Made by a program: the position numbers and the translations under genes
NCBI GenBank assembly: GCA_017305455.1
Contig: JAFKKO010000130.1
Location: 1 to 49,315 of the forward strand
Direction: 5' to 3'
DNA: 49,315 nucleotides
Origin: Hyphomicrobiales bacterium
Lineage (GTDB): Bacteria > Pseudomonadota > Alphaproteobacteria > Rhizobiales > Xanthobacteraceae
Notes under the pieces: generated by a model
Seen by the model: the letters and a program-made list of their open reading frames with translations, nothing else
The model's database searches: none
What the model was told of the DNA's origin: nothing
Shown: positions 30,101-39,826 of the stretch, one piece after another
Layout of the letters: every line of letters begins with the position of its first letter
Numbering within the stretch: the first letter of the stretch is position 1

Positions 30101-30841
30101 TCACCGCAATATCTGACTGAGAAACAGCTTGGTCCGCTCGTGGCGCGGGTGCTCGAAGAACTGCGCCGGCGTGTTCACTTCAATGATCTGGCCCGAATCC
30201 ATGAACACCACGCGATTGGCGATCTCGCGGGCAAATCCCATTTCGTGGGTAACTACGATCATGGTCATGCCCTCTTTGGCGAGATCGACCATGGTGTCGA
30301 GCACCTCCTTGACCATCTCCGGATCGAGCGCAGAGGTCGGCTCGTCGAACAGCATCACTTTCGGATTCATGGTCAACGCGCGGGCGATGGCCACGCGCTG
30401 CTGCTGACCGCCGGAAATCTGCCCGGGATATTTGTTCGCCTGTTCGGGAATCCGCACGCGCTCGAGATATTTCATCGCCGCGGCTTCGGCGTCCTTCTTG
30501 GGGATGTTGCGCACCCAGATCGGCGCCAGCGTGCAGTTCTCCAGCACGGTCAGATGCGGAAACAGGTTGAAGCTCTGGAACACCATGCCGACTTCGCGGC
30601 GCACCTGGTCGACATGGCGCAGGCCCTGACCGAGCGCGATGCCGTCGACCACGATGCGGCCTTCCTGAAATTCCTCCAGCGCGTTGATGCAGCGGATCAG
30701 CGTCGATTTGCCCGAGCCGGACGGCCCACAGATCACGATGCGCTCGCCGCGCGCCACGTCGAGGTCGATGTCGCGCAGCACATGGAAGGCGCCGTACCAT
30801 TTGTTCAGACCGGTGATGGAGACGATCGGATCGGCGGTCAT
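30101..30841 (-). CDS. aapP: General L-amino acid ABC transporter ATP-binding protein AapP
   Basis: This 246-residue ATPase powers amino acid uptake through AapQ and AapM. Visible are Walker [10 protein letters not shown] at 39-47, the Q loop [18 protein letters not shown], the signature ISGGQQQR, Walker [15 protein letters not shown] and the switch histidine in VVTHEMGF. I chose the ATG at 30839-30841 because GGAG lies about 6 bp upstream and it begins 10 bp after the aapM stop. Longer frames overlap aapM. It is the last gene of the operon and ends next to the palindromic repeat. Confidence 0.96.
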   Translation of the reverse strand: MTADPIVSITGLNKWYGAFHVLRDIDLDVARGERIVICGPSGSGKSTLIRCINALEEFQEGRIVVDGIALGQGLRHVDQVRREVGMVFQSFNLFPHLTVLENCTLAPIWVRNIPKKDAEAAAMKYLERVRIPEQANKYPGQISGGQQQRVAIARALTMNPKVMLFDEPTSALDPEMVKEVLDTMVDLAKEGMTMIVVTHEMGFAREIANRVVFMDSGQIIEVNTPAQFFEHPRHERTKLFLSQILR

Positions 30842-30851
30842 GACATCTCCA

Positions 30852-32369
30852 TCAGGCATTGCGATGCGCGTTGAGCCGGCGCTCGACGAACAGCGAATAG
30901 CGCGACATCGCAAAGCAGACCACGAAATAGATCATGCCAGTGAAGGCGAAGCCGGTGAACAGCGTGGTCGGCGTCGCCCAGTTCGGATCGGCGAACGAAG
31001 CGCGCAGCTGGCCGAGCAGATCGAAGATCGCGACGATCAGCACCAGCGTGGTGTCCTTGAACAGCGCGATGAAGCTGTTGACGAGCCCCGGAATGACATG
31101 GCGCAGCGCCTGCGGCAACACGATCAGGCCGGTGGTTTTCCAGTAAGACAGGCCGAGCGCCTGCGCCGCCTCCGCCTGCCCGCGCGGAATCGCCTGCAAC
31201 CCGCCGCGAATGACCTCTGCATTGTAGGCGCCGGCGAACAACGCAATGCCGACCAGCACGCGCACCAGTCCGTCGATGGTGAAATCACCCGGCAGGAACA
31301 GCGGCAGCATGTAGGTGGCGAAGAACAGCACCGTGATCAGCGGCACGCCGCGCCAGAATTCGATGAAGGCGACCGAGAAAATCCGGATCAGCGGAATGCT
31401 CGAGCGTCGGCCGAGCGCGAGCGCAATGCCGACCGGCATCGAGGCGACGATGCCGGTGATCGATACCACCAGCGTCACCAGGAGACCGCCCCACAGCCGC
31501 GTATCGACCGGCGGCAGCCCGCCGCGGTCGAGTTGCATCACCAAAATCACCGTCGCGATGCAGGCGAAGGTGGCGATGCTGGCTGCGAGCGCGGACCAGC
31601 CGTTGCGCAGGCCGCCGCTGAGAATGAAGACCAGCACAGAAACCGCCGCCGCGGTGACGATGAAATCCGCCCAGAACGGGTAAGCCGTCGCATCGATCCA
31701 GTCGCGCAAAGCAGCGATCGGCCAGGTGAGATAAGCGATGGCATCGCCGAACCATCTCACCGCGTTGCCGACAGTGACAAGCGGCGCGGCGATGGCCTGC
31801 CCCGCATCGGCAAGCCGCTGGCCGGCATCGCGGAAGCTTGCGGCAAAGGCATTGCCGAGATCGGCCAGCCAGTGCACGGCAAATCCGCGCATGCCGCCGC
31901 CGTGCAGCAGAAAAAACGCGACAACCGGAAACGCCACGAAGAACAGCGCCGCGTTGATTTTCTTGGCCAGCGCACGCGGGATCAAGAGCGGCAGCAGCAG
32001 AAGCGCGCCGAGCGCGAAGGTCAGATCGGCGCGCCAGCGTTGTTCCTCCGGATAGAAGCCGTAGATGAACTGGCTGAACTTGGCCTGGATGAATGGCCAG
32101 CAGGCGCCGACCGGATGGCCCACATTCGACTGCAAGCACGCCGAGCGGTCGGTGCCGTGCCACACCGCGTCGATCAGCGTGAACTTCACCAGCGGCGCGA
32201 GCAGCGACCACAAGAGCAGCGCGCTGACGATGGTGAGCAGGATGTTGAACGGAGAGTTGAACAGCCGCGCGCGCAGGAATCCGATTGCGCCGGTCGTCAC
32301 CACAGGGGCCGCACGCTGCGGCACCAGGGCCGTGCGCACGAAATCGGATGATCGCGCGACCTCGCTCAT
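30852..32369 (-). CDS. aapM: General L-amino acid ABC transporter permease AapM, with internal extra segment
   Basis: This inner-membrane permease forms the translocation path with AapQ. The N-terminal part ([26 protein letters not shown]) and C-terminal permease core ([20 protein letters not shown], and the ATPase-contact EAA loop [19 protein letters not shown]) fit AapM. At 505 residues it is much longer than the roughly 380-400 I expect for the family. The excess lies at about residues 160-282 (DNA about 31520-31890). It contains an amphipathic region with [20 protein letters not shown] and two or three additional hydrophobic segments, all in frame. Its ATG overlaps the aapQ stop by ATGA. 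The extra segment could be a lineage trait; it is not a frameshift. Confidence 0.93.
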   Translation of the reverse strand: MSEVARSSDFVRTALVPQRAAPVVTTGAIGFLRARLFNSPFNILLTIVSALLLWSLLAPLVKFTLIDAVWHGTDRSACLQSNVGHPVGACWPFIQAKFSQFIYGFYPEEQRWRADLTFALGALLLLPLLIPRALAKKINAALFFVAFPVVAFFLLHGGGMRGFAVHWLADLGNAFAASFRDAGQRLADAGQAIAAPLVTVGNAVRWFGDAIAYLTWPIAALRDWIDATAYPFWADFIVTAAAVSVLVFILSGGLRNGWSALAASIATFACIATVILVMQLDRGGLPPVDTRLWGGLLVTLVVSITGIVASMPVGIALALGRRSSIPLIRIFSVAFIEFWRGVPLITVLFFATYMLPLFLPGDFTIDGLVRVLVGIALFAGAYNAEVIRGGLQAIPRGQAEAAQALGLSYWKTTGLIVLPQALRHVIPGLVNSFIALFKDTTLVLIVAIFDLLGQLRASFADPNWATPTTLFTGFAFTGMIYFVVCFAMSRYSLFVERRLNAHRNA

Positions 32370-33571
32370 GCGTTCATGCTCCGGCCGATGCGCCAGCCAT
32401 AGAAGCTCATCGCCGCGCTGGTGATAAGCGACAACAGAAGATACACCGCCATGGTCAGCGCAATGATCTCGACCGCCTGCCCGGTCTGGCTCAGCGTGGT
32501 GCCCGCGAACACCGAGAACAGGTCGGGATAGCCGATCGCGACCGCCAGCGAGGAGTTCTTGGTCAGATTGAGATACTGGTTGGTGAGCGGCGGCAGGATC
32601 ACGCGCATCGCCTGCGGGATCACGATCAGCCGCAGGATGGCGCCGCGCGGCAGACCGAGCGAGGCGCCCGCCTCCATCTGTCCTTTCGGCACCGACAGAA
32701 TTCCGGCGCGAACGATCTCGGCGATAAACGCGGCAGTGTAGGTCGACAGCGCCAGCGTCAACGCCACGAATTCAGGCAGGATGCGTGCGCCGCCGGCGAA
32801 ATTGAAGCCGCGCAGCACCGGCATCTCGAAGCTGACCGGCGCGCCGAACAGCAGCACGGCAAGCAGCGGCAGGCCAAACAGCATCGCCAGCACGAACGGC
32901 CAGATCGTCAGTTTTTCGCCGCGACTGTACAGACGGCGACGGGCATAAAAGCGCATCGCCAGTGACGCGACGATGCCGATGACGATCGCGGCGACGAAGG
33001 CGCTGCATCCCGCCTGCGGCACCGGATTGGGCACCACGAAACCGCGATTGGAGAGGAAGAACGAGCCGAACAGCGAAATGCTCTGGCGCGGCCCCGGCAG
33101 CGCCGCGAGCACTGCCAGATACCAGAACAGGATCTGAAACAGCAGCGGCAGGTTGCGGATCAGTTCGACATAGCCCCCGGCCACCCGCGCCAGCAGCCAG
33201 TTCGGCGACAATCGTCCGAGCGCCACGGCAAAGCCGATGATGGTGGCGAACACGATGCCGATGATCGACACCACCAGCGTGTTCACCAGTCCGACGACAA
33301 ACACCCGGGCGTAGGTGTTGGTCTCCGCATAAGGGATCAATGTCTGGCTGACACCGAAGCCTGCGGTGTTGGACAGAAAGCCGAAGCCGGAAGCGATGCG
33401 CTGGGCCTGCAGATTGGCGCGGGCGTTGGCGACGATCTCGTAGCCGACCCACACCAGCAGCGCGAGGAACACGATCTGCAGGACAAGCCCGCCCCACCCG
33501 GCGCCGCCACCCAGTATCCGGCGCAGCCGTGCCAGAAGCTGCAGCGGCGGCGTTCGCGCTTCGCCGGCCAT
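32366..33571 (-). CDS. aapQ: General L-amino acid ABC transporter permease AapQ
   Basis: This 401-residue inner-membrane permease partners AapM. It begins with a membrane segment (LVLQIVFLALLVWVGYEIV), then the periplasmic stretch GFGFLSNTAGFGVSQTLIPY typical of AapQ/YhdX. The permease core follows, with LVNTLVVSIIGIVFATIIGFA and the EAA-type loop GQMEAGASLGLPRGAILRLIVIPQ. The length is normal for AapQ. It follows aapJ after a gap of about 17 bp and is coupled to aapM by ATGA. Confidence 0.96.
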   Translation of the reverse strand: MAGEARTPPLQLLARLRRILGGGAGWGGLVLQIVFLALLVWVGYEIVANARANLQAQRIASGFGFLSNTAGFGVSQTLIPYAETNTYARVFVVGLVNTLVVSIIGIVFATIIGFAVALGRLSPNWLLARVAGGYVELIRNLPLLFQILFWYLAVLAALPGPRQSISLFGSFFLSNRGFVVPNPVPQAGCSAFVAAIVIGIVASLAMRFYARRRLYSRGEKLTIWPFVLAMLFGLPLLAVLLFGAPVSFEMPVLRGFNFAGGARILPEFVALTLALSTYTAAFIAEIVRAGILSVPKGQMEAGASLGLPRGAILRLIVIPQAMRVILPPLTNQYLNLTKNSSLAVAIGYPDLFSVFAGTTLSQTGQAVEIIALTMAVYLLLSLITSAAMSFYGWRIGRSMNA

Positions 33572-33588
33572 GGTGACGCGGCCCGCCG

Positions 33589-34605
33589 TCAGCGGATCGG
33601 CGGCGCGTACTGGATGCCGCCCTGATTCCAGAGCCTGTTAAGTCCGCGCGAGATGGCGAGCTTGGAGCCGGCGCCGACATTACGGTCGAAGGATTCGCCG
33701 TAATTGCCAACCGCCTTGATGATGCGCTTGACCCAGTCCTTGGTCAGGCCGAGCTGCTCGCCGAGATTGCCGTCGGTGCCGAACATGCGCTTCAGCTCCG
33801 GCTTGTCGGATTTCGCCATCTCCTCCACGTTCTTCTGCGTCACCGCCAGTTCCTCGGCGTTGATCATCGCGAACAGCGTCCATTTCACGATGTCGAACCA
33901 TTGATCGTCGCCATGACGCACCACCGGTCCCAGCGGCTCCTTGGAGATTACCTCCGGCAGCACGCCATGATCGTCAGGATTGGCGAGTTTGAGACGCTCG
34001 GCATAAAGCTGTGAGACGTCGGATGTGAAGACATCGCAGCGGCCGGATTCGTAGGCCTTGAGGGTCTCGTCGGCGGTCGCGAAGGCGATCACCTCATACT
34101 TCATGTTATTGCTCTTGAAGTAGTCGGCGAGGTTCTGCTCGTTGGTGGTGCCGGTCTGCACGCAGACCGAGGCGCTGTTGAGTTCGAGCGCCGAATTCAC
34201 CTTGAGCGCCTTGCGGACCATGAAGCCCTGCCCGTCATAATAAGTCACGCCGGTATAGTTGAGGCCGAGCGAGGTATCGCGCGACAGCGTCCAGGTCGAG
34301 TTGCGCGACAGCACGTCGATCTCGCCGGACTGCAACGCGGTGAAACGATCCTTTGCCGACAGCGGCACGAACTTGATCTTGGTCGGATCGTTCAGCACGG
34401 CGGCGGCGATGGCTCGGCAGACATCGACATCGAGCCCGGTCCAGTTGCCCTTGTCGTCCGGCGAGGAAAACCCTGGCAGCCCCTGACTGACGCCGCAGGA
34501 CAGCACGCCCCGGTCCTGCACTGTCTTCAAGGTCTGACCGAAGGCCGGCTGCAGGCTAGCTGCGGCGGTGAGAAGCAGAGCGGCGCCGAGCGATGCGCAT
34601 TTCAT
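33589..34605 (-). CDS. aapJ: General L-amino acid ABC transporter periplasmic binding protein AapJ
   Basis: This 338-residue solute-binding protein captures amino acids for AapQMP. A signal peptide (MKCASLGAALLLTAAASLQPAFG, cleavage after residue 23) precedes QTLKTVQDRGVLSCGVSQGL. The family-3 binding-protein fold shows GLDVDVCRAIAAAVLND, LSRNSTWTLSRDTSLGLNY and GRCDVFTSDVSQLYAER. Its C-terminal NVGAGSKLAISRGLNRLWNQ is typical of AapJ. It leads the operon. The 225 bp upstream separate it from divergent metC and should carry both promoters, although I cannot point to a specific site. Confidence 0.96.
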   Translation of the reverse strand: MKCASLGAALLLTAAASLQPAFGQTLKTVQDRGVLSCGVSQGLPGFSSPDDKGNWTGLDVDVCRAIAAAVLNDPTKIKFVPLSAKDRFTALQSGEIDVLSRNSTWTLSRDTSLGLNYTGVTYYDGQGFMVRKALKVNSALELNSASVCVQTGTTNEQNLADYFKSNNMKYEVIAFATADETLKAYESGRCDVFTSDVSQLYAERLKLANPDDHGVLPEVISKEPLGPVVRHGDDQWFDIVKWTLFAMINAEELAVTQKNVEEMAKSDKPELKRMFGTDGNLGEQLGLTKDWVKRIIKAVGNYGESFDRNVGAGSKLAISRGLNRLWNQGGIQYAPPIR

Positions 34606-34830
34606 CAGAACAACCTTTCACAACGATGGCAGGACCGGTGATCCGCCCGAACCTGCGACATCCGCCTGATGGACTGGCGAAATCTGCCAAGGGAGCCGCC
34701 GATCTTCCGTCCGCGTGCCGGATATCGAGTTAAAACGGGGACTTACGTCGCAGGGGAGTATAACAGAACGGTTGGCCGAAGGGGTCAAGGGGTTGACGTT
34801 TGGCTTTCCCGGCAGCTTATAGCTTGATCC

Positions 34831-36027
34831 ATGACATCTTCCAGAAATGACGCTTCCGCGCGGCCGTATGACGTTACGACCGAACTCGTAACCTTGGGCC
34901 GCGACACGCTGGCGCAGCGCGGTTTCGTCAATCCGCCGGTGGTGCGCGGGTCCACCGTGCTGTACCCGACCGCCGAGGATCTGCACCAGAATCGCGGCGA
35001 ATTCCATTACGGCCGCCACGGCACGCCGACCACCAGGGCGCTGCAACAGGCCTTGATGGCGCTGGAAGGTTCGAACTGCGCCGGTGTCGGCCTCGCCCCG
35101 TCGGGCGTCGCGGCGATCACCACGGCGCTGCTCGCGGTGGTCAAGGCCGGCGATCATCTTCTGGTGATCGACAGCGCCTACCGCCCGACCCGCGCCTTCT
35201 GCGAGGGCATGCTCAAGCGGCTCGGCGTCGAGACCAGCTATTTCGATCCGCTGATCGGCGCGGACATCGCCAGACTGTTCAAACCGAACACCCGCGCGGT
35301 GCTGGTCGAAGCGCCCGGCTCGCAGTCCTTCGAGATGCCGGACATTCCCGCCATCGCGGCGGTCGCGCATGAGCGCGGCGCGCTGGTGCTCGACGACAAC
35401 ACCTGGGCGACGCCGTTCTATCATCGCTCGCTCGATCAGGGCGTCGACATCTCGATCCAGGCCGCGACCAAATATATCGGCGGCCATTCCGACATCATGT
35501 TCGGCACCATTTCGGCCAACGCGAAAGCCTGGCCGCTGGTCACTGAATCGATCCGCCTGCTCGGCGTCTGCTGCGGACCGGACGATGTGTTCCTCGCGCT
35601 GCGCGGCCTGCGCACGCTGGCGGTGCGTCTCGCCCATCATCAGCAGTCCGGTCTGGAAATGGCGCGCTGGTTCGCGAGCCGGCCGGAGGTGCTGCGCGTG
35701 CTGCATCCGGGGCTTGAGAGCGATCCGGGCCATGCGATCTGGAAGCGCGACTTCACCGGTGCGAGCGGGCTGTTCAGCGTCGTGCTCAAACCTGCGCCGG
35801 CCAAAGCGGTCGATGCGTTCCTCGACGCGCTGAAACTGTTCGGTATGGGTTATTCGTGGGGTGGCTTCGAAAGCCTGGTGGTGCCGTTCGACTGCACCTC
35901 GTATCGCACGGCAACGACATGGACGCCGGGCGGCCCGACGCTGCGCTTCCATATCGGTCTGGAAAGCACCGACGATCTGAAGGCCGATCTCGATGCGGCG
36001 TTCGCCGTGATGAAATCCGCGCAATAA
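34831..36027 (+). CDS. metC: Cystathionine beta-lyase
   Basis: This PLP enzyme of the Cys/Met metabolism family cleaves cystathionine to homocysteine, pyruvate and ammonia in methionine synthesis. The 398-residue protein has FHYGRHGTPTTRALQQALMALEG, LAPSGVAAITTALLAV, the aspartate LVLDDNTWATP and PLP-binding K214 in QAATKYIGGHSDIMFG. The end YSWGGFESLVVPF and LRFHIGLESTDDLKADL are typical of MetC. It is divergent from aapJ; I recall this neighbourhood from other rhizobia. Its stop lies 12 bp from the end of the convergent LAB_N gene. Confidence 0.95.
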   Translation: MTSSRNDASARPYDVTTELVTLGRDTLAQRGFVNPPVVRGSTVLYPTAEDLHQNRGEFHYGRHGTPTTRALQQALMALEGSNCAGVGLAPSGVAAITTALLAVVKAGDHLLVIDSAYRPTRAFCEGMLKRLGVETSYFDPLIGADIARLFKPNTRAVLVEAPGSQSFEMPDIPAIAAVAHERGALVLDDNTWATPFYHRSLDQGVDISIQAATKYIGGHSDIMFGTISANAKAWPLVTESIRLLGVCCGPDDVFLALRGLRTLAVRLAHHQQSGLEMARWFASRPEVLRVLHPGLESDPGHAIWKRDFTGASGLFSVVLKPAPAKAVDAFLDALKLFGMGYSWGGFESLVVPFDCTSYRTATTWTPGGPTLRFHIGLESTDDLKADLDAAFAVMKSAQ

Positions 36028-36039
36028 GCGGGCCGGCGG

Positions 36040-36378
36040 TCAGCGGCTTAACGTCTCCGAGCTGCTGGCGCGGCTCTTCAGAATCAGCATGACGTTGCGG
36101 ATATAAATGACGGTCGCAAGTGCCTGACCGAGAATGATGATCGGCTCGCGCTTGGCGATGCCATAGACCAGCGTCATTGCTCCGCCGCCGAGCGAGAAGA
36201 ACCAGAACGCCATCGGCACCACGCTCTTGCCGGCGCGCTCGCTGGAAATCCACTGCACCAAAAATCGCGCTGTGAACAGCAGCTGCGCGATCAGGCCGAA
36301 CGCCAGCCAGAAATCGAACTTGGCGACGAACACGTCGTAGAGATAATCGTGCAGGTCTTGTCCGAACTGGATCAGCAT
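36040..36378 (-). CDS. Small membrane protein with lipid-A-disaccharide synthase N-terminal (LAB_N) domain
   Basis: This 112-residue protein consists of a single LAB_N domain with about three membrane segments. It shows FDFWLAFGLIAQLLFTARFLVQWISSERAGKS, split here by the short charged loop around SERAGK, then FWFFSLGGGAMTLVYGIAKR and ILGQALATVIYIRN. The domain was named after an N-terminal extension of LpxB, but stand-alone versions lack catalysis by themselves and often sit beside DPM-type glycosyltransferases, as here. The start at 36376-36378 overlaps the glycosyltransferase stop by 7 bp. A role in lipid-linked sugar handling is inference from this context. Confidence 0.9.
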   Translation of the reverse strand: MLIQFGQDLHDYLYDVFVAKFDFWLAFGLIAQLLFTARFLVQWISSERAGKSVVPMAFWFFSLGGGAMTLVYGIAKREPIIILGQALATVIYIRNVMLILKSRASSSETLSR

Positions 36379-37133
36379 GACGTCACCTCCGTGACCACGG
36401 GGGTCGATTTCTTGCGGCGGATCAGCCACCACACGCCGGTGAGATCCATGATCCCCACCCACAGCCGATCGAAGAATCCGTAGTTCGAGACGCCCGCGTG
36501 GCGCGGCCGGTCGGTGACATCGACATAGACGATGTCGTAGCCCTCGCGCCGCACCAGCGCCGGCAGGAAACGGTGCAGGCCGTCAAAGTATGGCAATGCC
36601 AGAAATACCTCGCGGCGGAATCCCTTCATGCCGCAGCCGGTGTCGCGAGTGCCATCGCGCAGGATCGCGTTGCGCACCGCGTTGGCGACGCGCGACTGCA
36701 TGCGCTTGAAACCGGTGTCCTTGCGGCCGACGCGCTGTCCCGCGGCAAGGCCGACACGCTCGCCGCCCTGCTCGATCGCACTGATCAGCGCCGGCAGGAA
36801 CGCCGGATTGTTCTGGCCGTCACCGTCGAGCGTGGCGACGATCACGCCGCGCGCCGCGCGCACGCCGCTGCGCACCGCCGCCGACTGGCCGGAGGACTTG
36901 GCGTGACGGACGTGGCGCAGGTTCGGGCGCTGTTTCATCTCGGCGGCGAGACGATCGGCGGTGGCGTCGGTCGAGCCATCATTGACGTAGACGATCTCAT
37001 AAGCCCAGCGGCCGTCGAGCGCAGCGGCGATCTCGGCGATCAACGGGCTGATATTGTCGGCCTCGTTGCGGACCGGAACGACAATCGACACGGCGGGAGC
37101 CGCATTATCGGGGCTGGATAAGGGGTTGGTCAT
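36372..37133 (-). CDS. Family 2 glycosyltransferase, DPM1/polyprenyl-phosphate sugar transferase type
   Basis: This 253-residue GT-A enzyme shows SIVVPVRNEADNISPLIAEI, IVYVNDGSTDATADRLA, the metal-binding DGDGQNNP, and a C-terminal HAGVSNYGFFDRLWVGIMDL, all as in dolichyl-phosphate mannose synthase relatives. Such enzymes load a sugar from a nucleotide donor onto a polyprenyl phosphate. In rhizobia RgtE-type members make a polyprenyl-phosphate galacturonic acid donor for lipid A and core decoration. The sugar here cannot be read from the sequence. It stands 63 bp after the PAP2 gene and overlaps the LAB_N gene, in a run with a GT83 transferase that could use its product. Confidence 0.9.
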   Translation of the reverse strand: MTNPLSSPDNAAPAVSIVVPVRNEADNISPLIAEIAAALDGRWAYEIVYVNDGSTDATADRLAAEMKQRPNLRHVRHAKSSGQSAAVRSGVRAARGVIVATLDGDGQNNPAFLPALISAIEQGGERVGLAAGQRVGRKDTGFKRMQSRVANAVRNAILRDGTRDTGCGMKGFRREVFLALPYFDGLHRFLPALVRREGYDIVYVDVTDRPRHAGVSNYGFFDRLWVGIMDLTGVWWLIRRKKSTPVVTEVTSC

Positions 37134-37196
37134 CGTCCGATCATTCTGCCGGGCCCGGCGCTGGCGGGAACCAGCGGCGCGGGTCTGCGCCGCTTC

Positions 37197-38042
37197 TTAT
37201 GGGGCCAAGGGGCGTTGGGCAACCCCCTTGAGGCGGCGGAACGAGGGTCCGGCGCGGGGCCGGATCGCGCCGTCGGAACCGATCACGAAAATGAGATGGC
37301 GCGAGGCGAACCAGTAGCGCACGAACATGGCGCCGACGATGCCGACCAGCGCTCCCGCCACCACGTCGCTCGGATGATGCGCCAGCAGCACCACGCGGCT
37401 GATCGCGATCAGAATGGCATAGATCCACATCGCGATACGCAGGCGCGGCCACACCGCCGGCACCGCGATGGCGAGCGCGAATGCCACGATGGCATGGCCG
37501 GACGGAAAGCTCGCGAATGCTTCGGTCCAGGCGAAGTGCGAATAGTTGAACGCGTTGGGAGCCCCACCGACGAACGGCCGCCCACGACCCACCACGCCCT
37601 TGACGAGCTCGCCGGCCACAATGGGCAGCAGCACGCTGAGCAGGAGGAATTCCACCCGCAGTCCGACACCGAGCGCCAGCGCGCGCCGGGTGCCACGCAG
37701 CGCCGCGGCAATGAGCAGGATCGCCAGCAACGCGATGCCGAGCGCCCGCAACACATAAGCCGCCTTGGCCAGATCGGTGAAGGCGCGCACCGGCCACAGG
37801 CTGGCGGTACCGCGCGGCGGCATCAGCCGGATCGCGCCGACATCGAACGCCGCCATCAGGATGACGATGGCAACGGCGCAGCAGGCCGCCAGCACAAGCC
37901 AGCCCCGCGCCAACCGCCGCCGCGCATCCTCCCGGCGCGAATGGGTCGGCGCACGGAGAAGCTGCACCATCCCGTGCCATGTCAGCGATCCGAGCTGACG
38001 GACATAACCAGGCGCGGAGGGATCGGAGGGCGCCGCGCTCAA
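37197..38042 (-). CDS. PAP2-family membrane phosphatase
   Basis: This protein of up to 281 residues has several membrane segments and the three PAP2 phosphatase motifs: KGVVGRGRP, FPSGHA and SRVVLLAHHPSDVVAG, with the catalytic His in the last two. Such enzymes remove phosphate from lipid phosphates, for example undecaprenyl diphosphate or lipid A. Its frame starts at a TTG (38040-38042) that overlaps the stop of the GT83 gene as TTGA; the first ATG would be 24 codons later. I kept the TTG because the overlap suggests coupling. In context it may recycle the polyprenyl carrier or trim lipid A phosphate to allow glycosylation. Confidence 0.88.
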   Translation of the reverse strand: MSAAPSDPSAPGYVRQLGSLTWHGMVQLLRAPTHSRREDARRRLARGWLVLAACCAVAIVILMAAFDVGAIRLMPPRGTASLWPVRAFTDLAKAAYVLRALGIALLAILLIAAALRGTRRALALGVGLRVEFLLLSVLLPIVAGELVKGVVGRGRPFVGGAPNAFNYSHFAWTEAFASFPSGHAIVAFALAIAVPAVWPRLRIAMWIYAILIAISRVVLLAHHPSDVVAGALVGIVGAMFVRYWFASRHLIFVIGSDGAIRPRAGPSFRRLKGVAQRPLAP

Positions 38043-39787
38043 TCGATGCTGTCCGAGCGGTACACGGCGACCGAGATCGCGCGGCCTTGCGAGTAGTTAT
38101 AGCCGTCGATCCGCTTCACCGGCGCGTAATGCAGGCCGATGGTCTCGGCGCGCTGCGCGAACGCCTTCTCCTCGCGCCATTCCACCAGCGCGAAGCGGCA
38201 GCTTCCCTGACTGAGGAAGTCGGCCGCGCCGGAGCCGTTGGTGAGCAGCGTCTGGGTGCCGACCATGAAGACGAGACTGGGCTCGTGGAAACCTGCGGCG
38301 GCCGCGACCGGACCGATGCATTCGACGCTGCGCAGCGCGCGGGCGATCTCCACGCTCGGGAACACCGGCTTCATTAACGGCAGCACGACACCCCAGACGC
38401 AGGCGCCGAGCGCCCAAGACGCCGCGATTGCGTTAAGCAGCGAGCGCTCGGCGCGGTTCTCGTCATACATCCACCAGGCGATCAGACCGAAGATCAGCGC
38501 CGCGGCGGCGAACGGCCATGCGGCGAAGACCGGCTGGCGCAGCACCGCCATGGCGGTGATGATGGAGGTGACCGACAGCAGCGCCGGCAGCACGAACCAC
38601 CACGCCGCGCCGCGCACGATCCACCGCGTCTGCGACAGCATCTTGCGCTCCAGCACGCCAACGATGAGAATCGCGATCGCGGGGTAAAGCGGCAGCACGT
38701 AATGCGGCAGCTTGGTGATGACGATCTCGAAGATGAGCCACGCCGGCACCAGCCACGCCAGCAGGAACTGCACCGAGGGCTCGCGCTTGGCGCGCCAGAT
38801 CGCGGGCGCGGCCATGCCGGCGAGCGCCGATCCGGGCCAGAACGTCAGCCAGAAGATGATGAAATAGAGTCCCGGCGGCGCGCCGTGCGATTCCTGCGGG
38901 CTCGCGACCTTGCTCAGCATGTCGCCGCCGAGCGAATTGGCGAAGAAGCTGTCGCCTGCCTTCAGGAAGATCGCGACGAACCACGGCAGCACCAGCGCCA
39001 GCGCCCAGACCGCGCCGATGATCGGCCGCAGCCGCCACAGCCACGCCACCGAACGATCCATGATCGCGAGCGCGATGATGGTCAGCGCGACAAACATCAG
39101 GACCAGCGGCCCCTTGAGCAGGATGCCGCCCGCGAGCGCGGTCCAGAAAACCACCGGAACCAGCCACGGCCGCCGCGCCGGCTCCTCGCCGCGCTGCCAC
39201 GACAGATAGACCCGCGCCATCGCGCCCATCACCGCCGTGGTGGTCAGCAACAGCATCGCATCGGTCTTGGCGAGCCGCGCCTCGACGCCGAGCAGAACCG
39301 AACTGCACATGATCAGTGCGGCCAGGATCGCGCCGCGCCGCGACAGGAAGGCAAGCGCCGCCCAGTAGGTCAGCAGCACTGCGCCGATGCCGCCGATCAG
39401 CGACGGCACGCGATAGAGCCAGATGCGAATCTGCGCGCGCTGTAGGCCGAGCTTCGACGCGGTCTCGACCGCAGCGGCCTGCAGCCAGTAGATGCCGACC
39501 GGCTTTTTGTAACGGACTTCGCTCTGGAAGCGGATGTCGACGAAGTCGCCGCTCTCCACCATCTGCTTGGTGGCCTGCGCGAAGCGCGCCTCATCGCGAT
39601 CGATCGGCGGAATGTTGAAGAAGCCCGGCAGGAAGAACAAAAGCCCGCACACGATCAAGAGGATCGTCGCCCGCAGGTCGCTCTCCATGGCGAAGTTGAG
39701 CACATGCACCAGCCCGCGACCGGGATTTCGGCCGGGTACGGGCTCGCGCGGCGCGCCAAATCGCGGTCGGTGCAGGGTCTCGTCCAT
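38039..39787 (-). CDS. GT83 (ArnT/Rgt-like) lipid-linked sugar glycosyltransferase
   Basis: This is a 582-residue integral membrane enzyme. It starts with a membrane segment (LRATILLIVCGLLFFLPGFF), then the acidic first-loop motif PPIDRDEARFAQATKQM, the VRYKKPVGIYWLQAA stretch and about ten further membrane spans, ending in a periplasmic domain. This layout is that of ArnT and the rhizobial galacturonosyl transferases, which move a sugar from a polyprenyl phosphate to lipid A or core LPS at the outer face of the inner membrane. I chose ATG 39785-39787 (GGAA upstream) over the TTG at 39811. It begins 39 bp after the pbpC stop and runs into the PAP2 gene. Confidence 0.9.
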   Translation of the reverse strand: MDETLHRPRFGAPREPVPGRNPGRGLVHVLNFAMESDLRATILLIVCGLLFFLPGFFNIPPIDRDEARFAQATKQMVESGDFVDIRFQSEVRYKKPVGIYWLQAAAVETASKLGLQRAQIRIWLYRVPSLIGGIGAVLLTYWAALAFLSRRGAILAALIMCSSVLLGVEARLAKTDAMLLLTTTAVMGAMARVYLSWQRGEEPARRPWLVPVVFWTALAGGILLKGPLVLMFVALTIIALAIMDRSVAWLWRLRPIIGAVWALALVLPWFVAIFLKAGDSFFANSLGGDMLSKVASPQESHGAPPGLYFIIFWLTFWPGSALAGMAAPAIWRAKREPSVQFLLAWLVPAWLIFEIVITKLPHYVLPLYPAIAILIVGVLERKMLSQTRWIVRGAAWWFVLPALLSVTSIITAMAVLRQPVFAAWPFAAAALIFGLIAWWMYDENRAERSLLNAIAASWALGACVWGVVLPLMKPVFPSVEIARALRSVECIGPVAAAAGFHEPSLVFMVGTQTLLTNGSGAADFLSQGSCRFALVEWREEKAFAQRAETIGLHYAPVKRIDGYNYSQGRAISVAVYRSDSID

Positions 39788-39826
39788 CGGTTCCGCATAC
39801 GATGAAACCAACAGAGGGACAACCGG

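Noticed and set aside
30684-32351. A 555-codon open frame opposite aapP and aapM
   Set aside because: It is antisense to two intact transporter genes. Its low-complexity Arg/Gln/Glu composition marks it as a shadow.
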